Virus record (IMG/VR): IMGVR_UViG_3300024062_000070
Location: 1 to 23,433 of that record
DNA from: a virus
Strand: one strand, 5' to 3'
Length of the DNA stretch: 23,433 nt
Shown here: piece after piece, positions 1-7,328 of the stretch
How positions within the stretch are numbered: the stretch's first letter is position 1
Layout of the letters: every line of letters begins with the position of its first letter
Notes under the pieces: model-generated
Seen by the model: only the letters and a program-made list of their open reading frames with translations
Databases searched by the model: none
Told to the model about the DNA's origin: nothing
Program-made: the position numbers and the translations under genes

Positions 1-336
1 AACTCAGCGGGTGGGTCCTACTTCGGACAACAAGTCTCACCAACTAAGTTGACAGTCATCCGACAAGATATAGCCAATGTTTCCGAGATTGGGTCACTGA
101 TTTTTTCAGAGGATTTAATCTTTTCTGACCTAACAACGGTGACGGTCGATGGTGTCGAGTTGGCCGGAGTGGGGTGGGACACTGACCTGGTAACAACCTT
201 AACAGCCATTGCAGTTGAAATTGCAGGTGTCGCAGAAGTTGCATCGGCTGTGAGTAATGGTGTCGATGGCATTGATATAACCTTCAATGACTTCGTAAGT
301 CACACAGTAACGGCAGAGATCACGACTACCCCGTAG
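1..336 (+). CDS. Tail sheath protein, N-terminal part (5' end outside window)
   Basis: The frame is open from the first base, so the gene starts upstream; 111 codons are visible. The first residues (SAGGSYFGQQVSPTKLTV) fit the 'A..YF.Q.P.P' segment that I recall from DUF3383-type contractile tail sheaths. Next comes a small beta-alpha-beta module (VTVDGVELAGVGWDTD, LTAIAVEIAGV, GIDITF), a common sheath insertion. The stop at 334-336 falls just where a DUF3383 protein would continue, and that continuation is the next gene (378-1220). The two ORFs therefore look like halves of one sheath. The frame of the second ORF is open back to 291, but its translation there is not sheath-like, so the stop appears to be the true end of this chain. 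The family call rests on motif memory plus the neighbour; a separate structural protein is the alternative. Confidence 0.7.
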   Translation, partial: NSAGGSYFGQQVSPTKLTVIRQDIANVSEIGSLIFSEDLIFSDLTTVTVDGVELAGVGWDTDLVTTLTAIAVEIAGVAEVASAVSNGVDGIDITFNDFVSHTVTAEITTTP

Positions 337-377
337 TTACTAAACCTGCATTTTCTAAAATATTTAAGGAGGACTTC

Positions 378-1220
378 ATGACTACTGCCACTTACACTGT
401 TTCCACCCCGGCAGCAGCAATCCAGACTATACCTGAAGCACTAGCAGCGGCCATTGATTACAACAATGATTGGTACGGTCTTTCAATCTACTCTAGGACT
501 TTAGCAGATATCGAAGCTACCTCGGACTACATCCAAGGACTTGGTGCCTCTAACCCTAAAATCTTTTTCGCCCAAAACGCTGCCTCAGAGATGTTGGATG
601 TTGGTGCCTCCAGCGATATCGCTTCACTCCTTACAGCCAAGGCGAATTTCAGAACTTCAGTTTGGTACCATGCTGACAATACCGAATTTTTGGAAATGGC
701 ATTGATGGGTGGACAACTACCAACCCTTCCAGGTTCGATCACTTGGGCCTACAAATCCCTTTCAACCATTACAGTCGACACCTTGACCGATGGGCAAAAG
801 GCAGCCGTACATAGTAAGAACGCTAACACTTATGACACCGTTGCTAGCGTAGCTATCACCGAGGAGGGTAAGACTTGCGACACTGCCAGCGGGGAATGGA
901 TTGACGTTATCCGAGGGGTAGATTGGATTCAGGTCAACATGAGTGCAGACCTTTACACCCTATTAGTCAATAGCCCGAAGGTACCTTACTCCACGGCTGG
1001 CATCTCGAGTGTGAAAGGGGTACTTATCAATGTGCTAGCTACAGCACAGACTCAGGGAATTTTGACCCTAGATGAACCAGCTACCGTAACCGTTCCAGAT
1101 ATTGCAGATGTGTCGGCAGGAGATAAAGGAACTAGAACCCTTAACGATGTGACCTTCACTGGTATACTTGCTGGGGCGATTCAGAAAATTAACGTTCAGG
1201 GTACTGTTACCCTAGTCTAA
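378..1220 (+). CDS. Tail sheath protein, C-terminal part (DUF3383-like)
   Basis: 280 residues, shorter than full DUF3383 sheaths (roughly 350-500 residues). DUF3383 hallmarks are present: EALAAAIDYNNDWYGL near residues 20-35, a WAYKSLSTITVDTLT strand with the following TDGQKAAVHSKNANTYD near 123-155, GEWIDVIRG near 175, and a C-terminal RTLNDVTFTGILAGAIQKIN that forms the tube-facing sheath core. The sheath polymer contracts to drive the tube through the host envelope. The start is supported by AAGGAGG at 366-372, five bases before ATG. It lies 41 bases after the preceding ORF, which seems to carry the N-terminal half, so this is probably a two-polypeptide sheath. It is followed directly by the tail tube gene, the usual order. 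The C-terminal core supports the call well; whether the split is natural is unknown. Confidence 0.85.
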   Translation: MTTATYTVSTPAAAIQTIPEALAAAIDYNNDWYGLSIYSRTLADIEATSDYIQGLGASNPKIFFAQNAASEMLDVGASSDIASLLTAKANFRTSVWYHADNTEFLEMALMGGQLPTLPGSITWAYKSLSTITVDTLTDGQKAAVHSKNANTYDTVASVAITEEGKTCDTASGEWIDVIRGVDWIQVNMSADLYTLLVNSPKVPYSTAGISSVKGVLINVLATAQTQGILTLDEPATVTVPDIADVSAGDKGTRTLNDVTFTGILAGAIQKINVQGTVTLV

Positions 1221-1232
1221 GGAGGGCTATAG

Positions 1233-1682
1233 ATGGCGACGATAAAGACAAAAGATTATGACCCGCTGAAAATTACAGTCCTCCTAGGGACTCATATTGC
1301 AAGCGGTTTTGCGGACGGTACATTTGTAACCGCCAATCGAAGCAATCAAACTTGGACAGTCTCCAGGGGCGCTTCAGGTGAGTCGGCAAGGGCCAAGTCA
1401 AACGACAAGTCTGGAACAATTGAGATAACACTCATGCAGACCAGCTTGACCAATGATTTCCTATCCGCTCAAATGCTTTTAGATGAAAGTTCTTTGAGTT
1501 CAGGAAAGTTTCCCTTTACCTTAATCGATTCACATGGAACTACAGTCCTAGCAGCAACGGAAGCTTGGGTCCAACAACCCGCTTCAGTCGAATATGGGAA
1601 AGAAATGAGTGACAGAGTGTGGACTATAGAGTCTGGAGATATTGACTTCTTTGTAGGTGGAACCGCTCTACCTGCAGAATAA
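1233..1682 (+). CDS. Tail tube protein (DUF3277-like)
   Basis: 149 residues, the usual size for a contractile-phage inner tube subunit. The sequence follows the DUF3277 'phage structural protein' pattern as I remember it: HIASGFADGTFVTANR (about 21-36), AKSNDKSGTIEITLMQTS (about 53-70), LSAQMLLDE, EAWVQQPASVEYGKEMSDR (about 110-128), and a terminal WTIESGDIDFFVGG. The protein should form stacked hexameric rings inside the sheath, built around the tape measure. AGGAGGG lies just upstream of ATG 1233, and the gene follows the sheath by 12 bases. The pairing of sheath and tube in this order is standard. High confidence in the role. Confidence 0.9.
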   Translation: MATIKTKDYDPLKITVLLGTHIASGFADGTFVTANRSNQTWTVSRGASGESARAKSNDKSGTIEITLMQTSLTNDFLSAQMLLDESSLSSGKFPFTLIDSHGTTVLAATEAWVQQPASVEYGKEMSDRVWTIESGDIDFFVGGTALPAE

Positions 1683-1704
1683 CTTTAACATTTAGGAAAA
1701 CCGC

Positions 1705-2130
1705 ATGTCGAAAGAACCCACAAAATTTACCATAGGTAGCAATAGCTACATTGTTGGTGATTGGCCCGTTGACAAAGCATTGGAAACGATGGTTTGGCTT
1801 ACCAAAACTTTTGGTGAAGGTCTCCTATCCTTATTCATGAATGAGGACGGTATGGAAATGCTTAACGATATGGCCGACGGTCAAGGCGTTGAGGGCGAAA
1901 AGAACCAAGGTGCTATGGAGAAATTTGTCGCCAAGTTGTTCGAGAAGTTGGACGCAAAAGAGTATGTGAAATATTCCAAACTCATTTGTGCTGGTTCTCA
2001 TGTGAACGGTCAGGAAATAAATTTCAACCAACATTTTGCGGGCAAGGTGTCTGAGTTACACCAAGTCATGTTTCGGATTTTGAGGCACCAGTATGGTGAT
2101 TTTTTGGGAGGAAACGCCGCCGACGAATAA
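1705..2130 (+). CDS. Tail assembly chaperone, short (unshifted) form
   Basis: 141 residues, mostly helical, with acidic segments (NEDGMEML, ADGQGVEGE) and no export signal. It occupies the slot between tube and tape measure where gpG-type tail assembly chaperones sit. Such chaperones coat the tape measure and recruit tube subunits. The decisive evidence is the end of the gene: codons GAT TTT TTG at 2098-2106 form a T TTT TTG slippery heptamer, and the -1 frame is open from there to 2339. A GAGG at 2082-2085, 14 bases upstream, could act as the stimulatory Shine-Dalgarno-like element known from other bacterial -1 sites. The start is ATG 1705 with AGGAAA upstream. The function is assigned from position and frameshift architecture rather than from a strong motif. 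Confidence 0.82.
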   Translation: MSKEPTKFTIGSNSYIVGDWPVDKALETMVWLTKTFGEGLLSLFMNEDGMEMLNDMADGQGVEGEKNQGAMEKFVAKLFEKLDAKEYVKYSKLICAGSHVNGQEINFNQHFAGKVSELHQVMFRILRHQYGDFLGGNAADE

Positions 2131-2339
2131 AGGGTGGTGCGTCCTACGCAAAACAATTTGATATTGGAAATACCAATATCAACTACTTTAAGTGGCGGCC
2201 AATCCTGGAGGGGGTTACAACTTTACATGAAGTAAATACCTTCTGGAATATATGCGACTTGGCCGATGCAAATGAAGCGATAGATATAAAATCTGACGCT
2301 GAAGTTTTTTATCAGCGGGAAGCTAACAAGAGAAGGTAG
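1705..2339 (+). CDS. Tail assembly chaperone, long -1 frameshift product
   Basis: Joining 1705-2106 to 2106-2339 gives about 211 residues, of which the last 77 come from the -1 frame. That extension reads as a real protein after a basic stretch (GRKRRRR): YFKWRPILEGVTTLHEVN, then WNICDLADANEAIDI, ending REANKRR just before the tape measure ATG. The 'WRPI.EG..TL.E....W.I.DL.DANE..DI' pattern matches, from memory, DUF6889-type phage proteins found after a DUF6848-like chaperone gene. It is a gpGT-like partner that binds the tape measure. No convincing start codon with its own ribosome site begins the extension, so frameshifting is the best explanation. Expression in this ratio-controlled way is well known in long-tailed phages; here it is inferred from sequence. 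Confidence 0.8.
2100..2106 (+). promoter_or_regulatory. -1 ribosomal frameshift slippery site T TTT TTG
   Basis: The zero frame reads GAT TTT TTG and the -1 frame reads TTT TTT GGG. This is the X XXY YYZ heptamer form. The zero-frame stop is 24 bases downstream, and the -1 frame stays open to 2339. No strong downstream hairpin is obvious by eye; the upstream GAGG (2082-2085) may stimulate slippage. Confidence 0.82.
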
Positions 2340-2341
2340 GT

Positions 2342-4165
2342 ATGAGCAAAATTGTAAAAGAGCTCCTGACCAAGTGGACCTACAAGGTTGATAGCCGCCA
2401 ATTAAAGGCTACAGCTGCAGTTATCCAATCCCTTCAAAAGTCGATGGCCGAAGTTCGCAGGGAGTCGGTGGGGTTCCAACGTGGGGAGCTCCAGCGACTT
2501 CGCAGCATTAAAGCTGGTTGGAACGGTGTCAACAAACAAGTTCAAAAATATAAAACCAACCTTCGAGGTGCCGGGGGTATTGGTAGAGGTGGCGGTGCTA
2601 GAGGTGGCGGTGCTAAAGGTGGCGGTGCTAAAGGTGGCGGACGTAGCGGTTTCATGGGTGGCCGGGGCCAGAGTCTATCCTTTCTAGCAGGTAATGTAGC
2701 TGGAAGTCCGACACTAGGTTCGGCCCTTTTAGCTGCAGGGGGAAACCCAGCAATCTTAGGCGGACTAGCCGCTGCAGGAGGTTTAGCTAAATCAGTCCAA
2801 CTAGCCTCTAAGAAACAACAAGCCCAAGTAGGACTGGAGACTTTCGCCAGGGCCGATGCTGGTGGTAACCGAGAAGTAGGTAAGGAAAAAACGGCAGAAT
2901 TTCTAGGTCAACTAAATACCTTCGCTAAGGCTACACCTTTCGGTGTGAACCAGTTAAGGGAGTTGGCCCTCCAAATGCGAGGTTTCGGTTTCGAAACCAA
3001 AGAAATTATTCCAAACCTACAACGGTTGGGAGATCTAACTGGTGGACGTGCTGACGTTCTACGTAGAATGCTTGTCAACTTATCCCAAATTCGAAACCTT
3101 GGGAAAGCCCAAACGGTCGACTTAAAGCAGATCGCCAATGCTGGTATTCCAATCCTACAACAACTTGAAAAACAGTTAGGAAAAACAGCGGCCCAAATTC
3201 AGGAAATGATACCTAAAGGCCAAATAACTTCAGCAATGATCGACGAAGCCTTTAGGCAAATGACTAGTTCTAGTGGCCAATTCTTCGAGCAAATGAAGGA
3301 AAGGTCTAAAACCTTTGGTGGCCAGGTCGATAAGCTAGCCGAGCAATTCACAATATTAGGTGAGGCTATTGGTGGGGTATTCATTGGACCGCTAACCGAT
3401 GCACTGACGATAGTAAATGAGAGTTTCGATAGCTATGGAGCTCTAGCTGGGGCGGTTGGTGATTTCTTCGGTGAGTTCGAAAAAGGCGATAGCATCGTTA
3501 GGTATATATTAAGTGAGATTACAAATTTTGCTATGAAAGCGGGTGCATTATTCCTACTCCTAAATCCATTAGTTTGGCTGGAGGACATAGGAGCATTCTT
3601 CGCAGGTAAAGAGTCATTCACTGGCGACTTTATAAAGTGGTTAGGCTTCGACGACAACATGGGCATAGTCGAAAAAGGAAAAGTATTTATTGGAAAACTG
3701 ATAGGCTTGTTCGATGACTTCTTTAAATCGATAGAGGAGTTAGGGGCTGGTTGGTGGGAAGCCCTATTTTCCTCCGAAATTTTCAAGGCTGTTAGTACGA
3801 AGTTCGAAGCTATTATTGAGTCAGTTAAAATGTCCATGATAAGTATTTGGGACGGTGTAAAAGAGCGAATAGATAAAATCGACACTTGGTTCGAGAACAC
3901 CACCATCGGCAAATTTGTTAAGAACACACTTGGTCCCAGCCTATTTAACAAAGTCTTAGGTAGAGGGGAAGCATCTCCTAGCGACACCGAGGGGGTAAGT
4001 GCTCCACCTAGTTCAAGTCAAACTACCTCCAGTCTGAACGACAATCGAAATCAGAATAATGTTTTCAATGTCCAGCAAGGGGGACTATCTGAAGCTGTAG
4101 CATCGGCTACCGATGGTGGACTTAACTCTAGGAACCGACAATTCCAATCACAGCTAGTAGGATAG
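2342..4165 (+). CDS. Tape measure protein
   Basis: 607 residues, the longest gene of the tail-core block and directly after the chaperone, as expected for the tape measure. Residues about 1-75 are charged and helical. A Gly-rich basic linker follows (about 78-105, RGGGA/KGGGA repeats), then an Ala/Gly-rich segment. Residues about 165-330 (FAKATPFGVNQLRELALQM, GDLTGGRADVLRRML, IANAGIPILQQLEKQLG, MIPKGQITSAMIDEAFRQMT) are typical of the tape-measure N-terminal domain family that controls tail length. A hydrophobic patch lies near 395-415 (AGALFLLLNPLVWL) and may be membrane-active on DNA ejection. At about 1.5 angstrom per residue, the length suggests a tail near 90 nm (inference). The C-terminus is Ser/Asn/Gln-rich. 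The start is ATG 2342, two bases after the frameshift-product stop. Confidence 0.9.
   Translation: MSKIVKELLTKWTYKVDSRQLKATAAVIQSLQKSMAEVRRESVGFQRGELQRLRSIKAGWNGVNKQVQKYKTNLRGAGGIGRGGGARGGGAKGGGAKGGGRSGFMGGRGQSLSFLAGNVAGSPTLGSALLAAGGNPAILGGLAAAGGLAKSVQLASKKQQAQVGLETFARADAGGNREVGKEKTAEFLGQLNTFAKATPFGVNQLRELALQMRGFGFETKEIIPNLQRLGDLTGGRADVLRRMLVNLSQIRNLGKAQTVDLKQIANAGIPILQQLEKQLGKTAAQIQEMIPKGQITSAMIDEAFRQMTSSSGQFFEQMKERSKTFGGQVDKLAEQFTILGEAIGGVFIGPLTDALTIVNESFDSYGALAGAVGDFFGEFEKGDSIVRYILSEITNFAMKAGALFLLLNPLVWLEDIGAFFAGKESFTGDFIKWLGFDDNMGIVEKGKVFIGKLIGLFDDFFKSIEELGAGWWEALFSSEIFKAVSTKFEAIIESVKMSMISIWDGVKERIDKIDTWFENTTIGKFVKNTLGPSLFNKVLGRGEASPSDTEGVSAPPSSSQTTSSLNDNRNQNNVFNVQQGGLSEAVASATDGGLNSRNRQFQSQLVG
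2585..2644 (+). repeat. 15-bp in-frame tandem repeat in tape measure gene
   Basis: Four units of the form A(G/A)AGGTGGCGGTGCT run at 2585-2599, 2600-2614, 2615-2629 and, degenerate, 2630-2644. Units one and two are identical. They encode RGGGA/KGGGA in the flexible linker of the tape measure. The array is a likely slippage site that could change protein length in 5-residue steps. Confidence 0.9.
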
Positions 4166-4173
4166 GGGGAGCT

Positions 4174-4989
4174 ATGGGTGTTTTGAATTTCTTCAAAACT
4201 TCAGAGACGACGATAAGCTACACCGATGAGTTCACTTTTATACCTGTAGAGTTTACCCTCGATGTTACGGAAGCTATCGAAACTACAGTCAGTGCCAAGG
4301 TCACAGAATTTCCAATCGAAGGTCGAGATAATATCACAGATCATGTACAACCTGGACCCAGACAAATAACCTTGACCGGATTAATATCTGAATCACCTTC
4401 CCAACCTCTACTAGTCTTAGCCCAAGCGTTAGCTTCAGGTGCAGCAACAAATGTTGCTGCACTTAGCGGTGTGTCTGGGACGGCCCAACCTATACCTGGA
4501 GGAAACACTCTCGGTTTAGCGGGAACATTCGCATTGGCAGCGGGGGCAGCTGCAGCGGGGGCACTAGCCTTGGGGGGCGAAAATATATCGGCCCTTCTAT
4601 CCGTAAGGAGCATTGTAGACCCAGACTACCCGAAGAGGGCAATGAAGGGCCTCATATATATGCTAGAGGCTGGTCAAAGGTTCACGGTTAGAACCTATAT
4701 GTCTGACGACCTTTACCACGATATGGTTCTAACGTCAGTTAGTTTTAAGAATAGTGCTGCGACTGCAGGTTCGGTCCCTTTCACTCTAACTTGTAGGCAG
4801 ATAAAAACAGTTTCATCCTTTGGAAAAATCCCAGTTGAAGTTAAGATGCTCGCCCCGGCTGGTACATCTGCAGCTAAGGCGGTGTCCAAAGGGAATAAAT
4901 CACCTGCACCACCAAAGACAACCCCTTCAACAGGGCAATCCAAAGGTTCGTCGGTAGCTAAGAAAGCAGCTGCAGTACTTGCTAAGTAG
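4174..4989 (+). CDS. Dit-like baseplate hub / tail protein
   Basis: 271 residues. The N-terminal half carries AKVTEFPIEGRDNITDHVQ followed by PGPRQITLTGLIS (about 41-73), the 'V..hPVE.g..isDHv...P..i.l.G.is' pattern of the Dit-like phage tail N-terminal domain. That protein forms the ring joining tail tube to baseplate hub in Mu- and Pam3-type phages. The middle (about 90-140) is an Ala/Gly-rich hydrophobic stretch. Residues about 150-210 (RAMKGLIYMLEAGQRFTVRT, DMVLTSVSFKN, TCRQIKTV) complete the beta domain. The tail from about 225 is Lys/Ala/Pro/Ser-rich and probably disordered. GGGGAG precedes ATG 4174, and the gene starts nine bases after the tape measure stop. The order tape measure, Dit-like, plug, hub matches known simple contractile baseplates. 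Confidence 0.78.
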   Translation: MGVLNFFKTSETTISYTDEFTFIPVEFTLDVTEAIETTVSAKVTEFPIEGRDNITDHVQPGPRQITLTGLISESPSQPLLVLAQALASGAATNVAALSGVSGTAQPIPGGNTLGLAGTFALAAGAAAAGALALGGENISALLSVRSIVDPDYPKRAMKGLIYMLEAGQRFTVRTYMSDDLYHDMVLTSVSFKNSAATAGSVPFTLTCRQIKTVSSFGKIPVEVKMLAPAGTSAAKAVSKGNKSPAPPKTTPSTGQSKGSSVAKKAAAVLAK

Positions 4990-5000
4990 GAGGTAAAGAA

Positions 5001-5348
5001 ATGGCAATACTAGAAATACCGTTAGACAATTCAGCCCCAGCTTTCAACTTCTTTGCCCCTTTGGAAGGTTCCAACTTCGAATTTTCTTTCAGGTGGAACG
5101 GTAGAATAGGGGTTTGGGTTTTCGATTTGTTCGACAAAGATGGTGTAGCGGTTCAGACTGGAAACCCACTCATATCGGGTTTCGCACTACTCGCCCAAAA
5201 CGTCAGAACCAATGGGCCCCCCGGTATGCTATACGCTGTAAACTATAATCAGGAGGGGCTTAACGCTGGTCGCTTCGATATAGGTGTAGACGTTAGGTTA
5301 CTTTATGCCGAGAAGGGGACAGACCTCGGGGATGGGGTGGTGATCTAA
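5001..5348 (+). CDS. Baseplate plug protein (cyanophage Pam3 gp18-like)
   Basis: 115 residues, all-beta in character. FEFSFRWNGRIGVWVFDLFD (about 26-45), then GNPLISGFALL and the C-terminal LLYAEKGTDLG fit the small baseplate plug family described in cyanophage Pam3 (DUF6983 as I recall). The signature is an 'F.WN....W..DL.D.....G..L..G' core. Such proteins close the central hub channel before contraction. The start has GGAGG at 4988-4992, and the stop TAA overlaps the ATG of the next gene by one base (TAATG), implying coupled translation with the hub protein. Position between the Dit-like and gpD/gp27-like genes supports the call. Confidence 0.8.
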   Translation: MAILEIPLDNSAPAFNFFAPLEGSNFEFSFRWNGRIGVWVFDLFDKDGVAVQTGNPLISGFALLAQNVRTNGPPGMLYAVNYNQEGLNAGRFDIGVDVRLLYAEKGTDLGDGVVI

Positions 5349-6247
5349 TGCCTGGAATACCCGGTGGAGATTTAAATTATAGACGGTCAGTGAGTATAAC
5401 TTGTACGGATACCTCCTCAAAAAACTTCCTATTCAATAGCATTACAGTTGAGGGCCTAAGGGTTACATTCGATATTAAGAAGGGCCCAAAGGTAAAGACC
5501 AATAAGGCCACAATTAAAGTCTACAATATGTCGGAGGACTCGAGGGGATTCGTTCAGACTCCAGTGGACGATATAAAATTACCAACACTCCAAATCCAAG
5601 TGGACGCTGGGTATAACTTCGATGAGAAAATTGTTTTCCTAGGTAGAGCTAGCGTAGCTTCGAGTTGGGAACCACCGAATTGGGTCACTACCTTCGAAGC
5701 TACTGACGGTGATGTACAATGGGATTTGTTCCAGTATGAAAAGAAATTCCCAAAATTCACTCCGATAGCTACGGTCCTAAACGATATAATGGCCCAATCT
5801 GGTTTGGAACTAGGAAAGATAACCCCTATACCAGGGTCCTTAGATAAATCCAGGACCTTTAGTGGCCCACCACTCCAGATAATCCAGGACCTCCAATCTA
5901 CCTATGGATTTGCATTCGATGTCCAAGATGAAAGAATTAGACTGGTGCCGGGGGGCCCCAGCATAGTAGACAGCACACTGATTATACTAAACTCATTCAC
6001 TGGAATGTTAAATTCGCCGAGGGTTAAAGATAACTTAGTTGTAGTTGACATGCTCCTAAACCCGGATGTCAAGCCCGGAACCTTTATCGCATTAACCAGC
6101 ACTGAAATTCCAACCCTTTCAGGTTTATATCTTGTCTTAAAAATGAGCATAAAAGGGGATAATTGGGGTTCTAGTTGGATGGCAAGTTTGGAAATGCAAT
6201 CCTTCGACCAGAATGAACAACTTTCCCTATCGGGGGTATTTATATGA
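5348..6247 (+). CDS. Baseplate hub protein (gpD / gp27-like)
   Basis: 299 residues. The N-terminal part (about 23-60: NSITVEGLRVTFDIKKGP, NKATIKVYNMSEDS) is the first beta-barrel of hub proteins, with the common 'ATI.VYN(L/M)S' pattern. Residues about 110-135 (WVTTFEATDGD) and 150-160 (TPIATVLNDIM) continue the gp27/gpD fold. FSGPPLQIIQDLQSTYGFAF (about 176-195) matches the 'G....il..l....g..w' segment of phage protein D families. The protein trimerises and holds the spike encoded next. Its last four bases overlap the spike gene start (ATGA), so the two are translationally coupled. The fold assignment is by pattern and position; the role is close to certain from context. Confidence 0.82.
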   Translation: MPGIPGGDLNYRRSVSITCTDTSSKNFLFNSITVEGLRVTFDIKKGPKVKTNKATIKVYNMSEDSRGFVQTPVDDIKLPTLQIQVDAGYNFDEKIVFLGRASVASSWEPPNWVTTFEATDGDVQWDLFQYEKKFPKFTPIATVLNDIMAQSGLELGKITPIPGSLDKSRTFSGPPLQIIQDLQSTYGFAFDVQDERIRLVPGGPSIVDSTLIILNSFTGMLNSPRVKDNLVVVDMLLNPDVKPGTFIALTSTEIPTLSGLYLVLKMSIKGDNWGSSWMASLEMQSFDQNEQLSLSGVFI

Positions 6248-6963
6248 GTCTAGCAGAACAGGTCGGCAATGAGTCGGCAGAGATAGACGACATGATTCAG
6301 GGCTACATTCGAATGAATCAGTTGGAGCTCAACACGGCCATACCCGGAACAATTACCGAGTACGATGCCCTAACTCAAACCTGCAGTGTCCAGCCCTCTA
6401 TCAAACGGAGACGTTTGAGTGGCGAAACTTTTTCCAGGGCTGAAATCTCTGAGGTCCCAGTGGTATTTCCGAGGAGTGCAACGGGCGGGATAAGTTTTCC
6501 ACTATCGGTAGGGGATGGGGTTTTGCTGGTCTTTTCTCAACGCTCCATTGAAGAGTGGGGGCTGACTGGAATTGAGACTGCTACCAAAGACACCCGGCTA
6601 CACAACATCTCTGACGCTATAGCTATTCCAGGTCTATTCTCCTTAGCCGGGGCTATGCTTCCACCTCCGGAGGAAGCCACCGAAGTCCGGGGGGAGAAAA
6701 TATTTGTTGGTGACCCACTCCAATTCCTGACACCTTTTGCGACAGTACCAGCCTCACCAGTCCCAGGGACTCTAACTTCCACTATGCCGACCGAGGTAAT
6801 CGTCGCCAAACTAGATATTGTGAATGTCTTAGCGGTGTTTATGGAATTAATGTTGAATGCTTCCTACGGTGGGGCACCAAATACAGGGGGTGGTGGGATT
6901 GACACCACAACTAAACCAGCCTTGGCAGGGCTTTTAGCCGATCTCAAAAAACTGAAAACGTAG
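6244..6963 (+). CDS. Membrane-puncturing spike protein (Gp138 N-terminal domain)
   Basis: 239 residues. Residues about 33-110 match the Gp138 OB-fold domain of cell-puncturing spikes: IPGTITEYDALTQTCSVQPS, VPVVFPRS, FPLSVGDGVLLVFSQRSIEEW. The central region is Pro/Val-rich, and a low-complexity glycine segment (GGAPNTGGGGIDTTTKPAL) sits near the C-terminus. No separate apex domain with HxH iron ligands is visible, so the tip may be a short beta-helix or another subunit. The spike crosses the outer membrane on contraction. It overlaps the hub gene by four bases and is followed by the wedge gene after ten bases carrying GGGAGGG. Confidence 0.87.
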   Translation: MSLAEQVGNESAEIDDMIQGYIRMNQLELNTAIPGTITEYDALTQTCSVQPSIKRRRLSGETFSRAEISEVPVVFPRSATGGISFPLSVGDGVLLVFSQRSIEEWGLTGIETATKDTRLHNISDAIAIPGLFSLAGAMLPPPEEATEVRGEKIFVGDPLQFLTPFATVPASPVPGTLTSTMPTEVIVAKLDIVNVLAVFMELMLNASYGGAPNTGGGGIDTTTKPALAGLLADLKKLKT

Positions 6964-6973
6964 GGAGGGCCGG

Positions 6974-7327
6974 ATGAATATATTACTAAACAATGAAGGT
7001 GACATTGAAGTTGTTGATGGGGGCCTCCCTTTAGTTGAGGGTGTAGATGAGATAGCCCAACTATGCAAACAACATCTATTGGCCTCAGAGGGGGACTGGT
7101 TCCTCAACCTAGATCTCGGTCTCCCATTCTTCCAGCACATATTCAAAAAGACGACTACCTTAGCTGGAATAGAAGGAATTTATTTATCCGCTATCGCAGC
7201 GGTCCCAGGCATAATCAATATCAATACTTTTTCTTTAGCTTTTGAACCGACTACTCGGACATTAGATGTTACATTTCAAGCACAGACTACCTCGGGTGTT
7301 CTGAACTTCAACCTGGCGGAGACTTAA
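6974..7327 (+). CDS. Baseplate wedge protein (gp25 / Mu GP46-like)
   Basis: 117 residues. The pattern DIEVVDGGLPLVEGVDEIAQ, then LLASEGDWFLNLDLGLPFFQ (about 36-55) is typical of the gp25/W/GP46 family: 'a..q.i...L.t..GeWf.d...G.p.....'. The C-terminal NINTFSLAFEPTTRTLDVTF is the closing beta hairpin. The protein sits at the sheath-baseplate interface and starts sheath contraction. It is placed immediately before baseplate J, the near-universal order. GGGAGG is present at 6963-6968. An alternative family name such as DUF2634 is possible; the wedge role is secure. Confidence 0.85.
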   Translation: MNILLNNEGDIEVVDGGLPLVEGVDEIAQLCKQHLLASEGDWFLNLDLGLPFFQHIFKKTTTLAGIEGIYLSAIAAVPGIININTFSLAFEPTTRTLDVTFQAQTTSGVLNFNLAET

Positions 7328-7328
7328 A

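Noticed and set aside
291-377. Frameshift joining the two sheath ORFs
   Set aside because: No slippery heptamer is found before the stop at 334, the second frame is not sheath-like upstream of 378, and a strong ribosome site precedes ATG 378. Separate translation is preferred.
3433-3987. A 184-codon minus-strand frame inside the tape measure gene
   Set aside because: It is antisense to a well-supported gene, with no ribosome site and protein composition that looks random.
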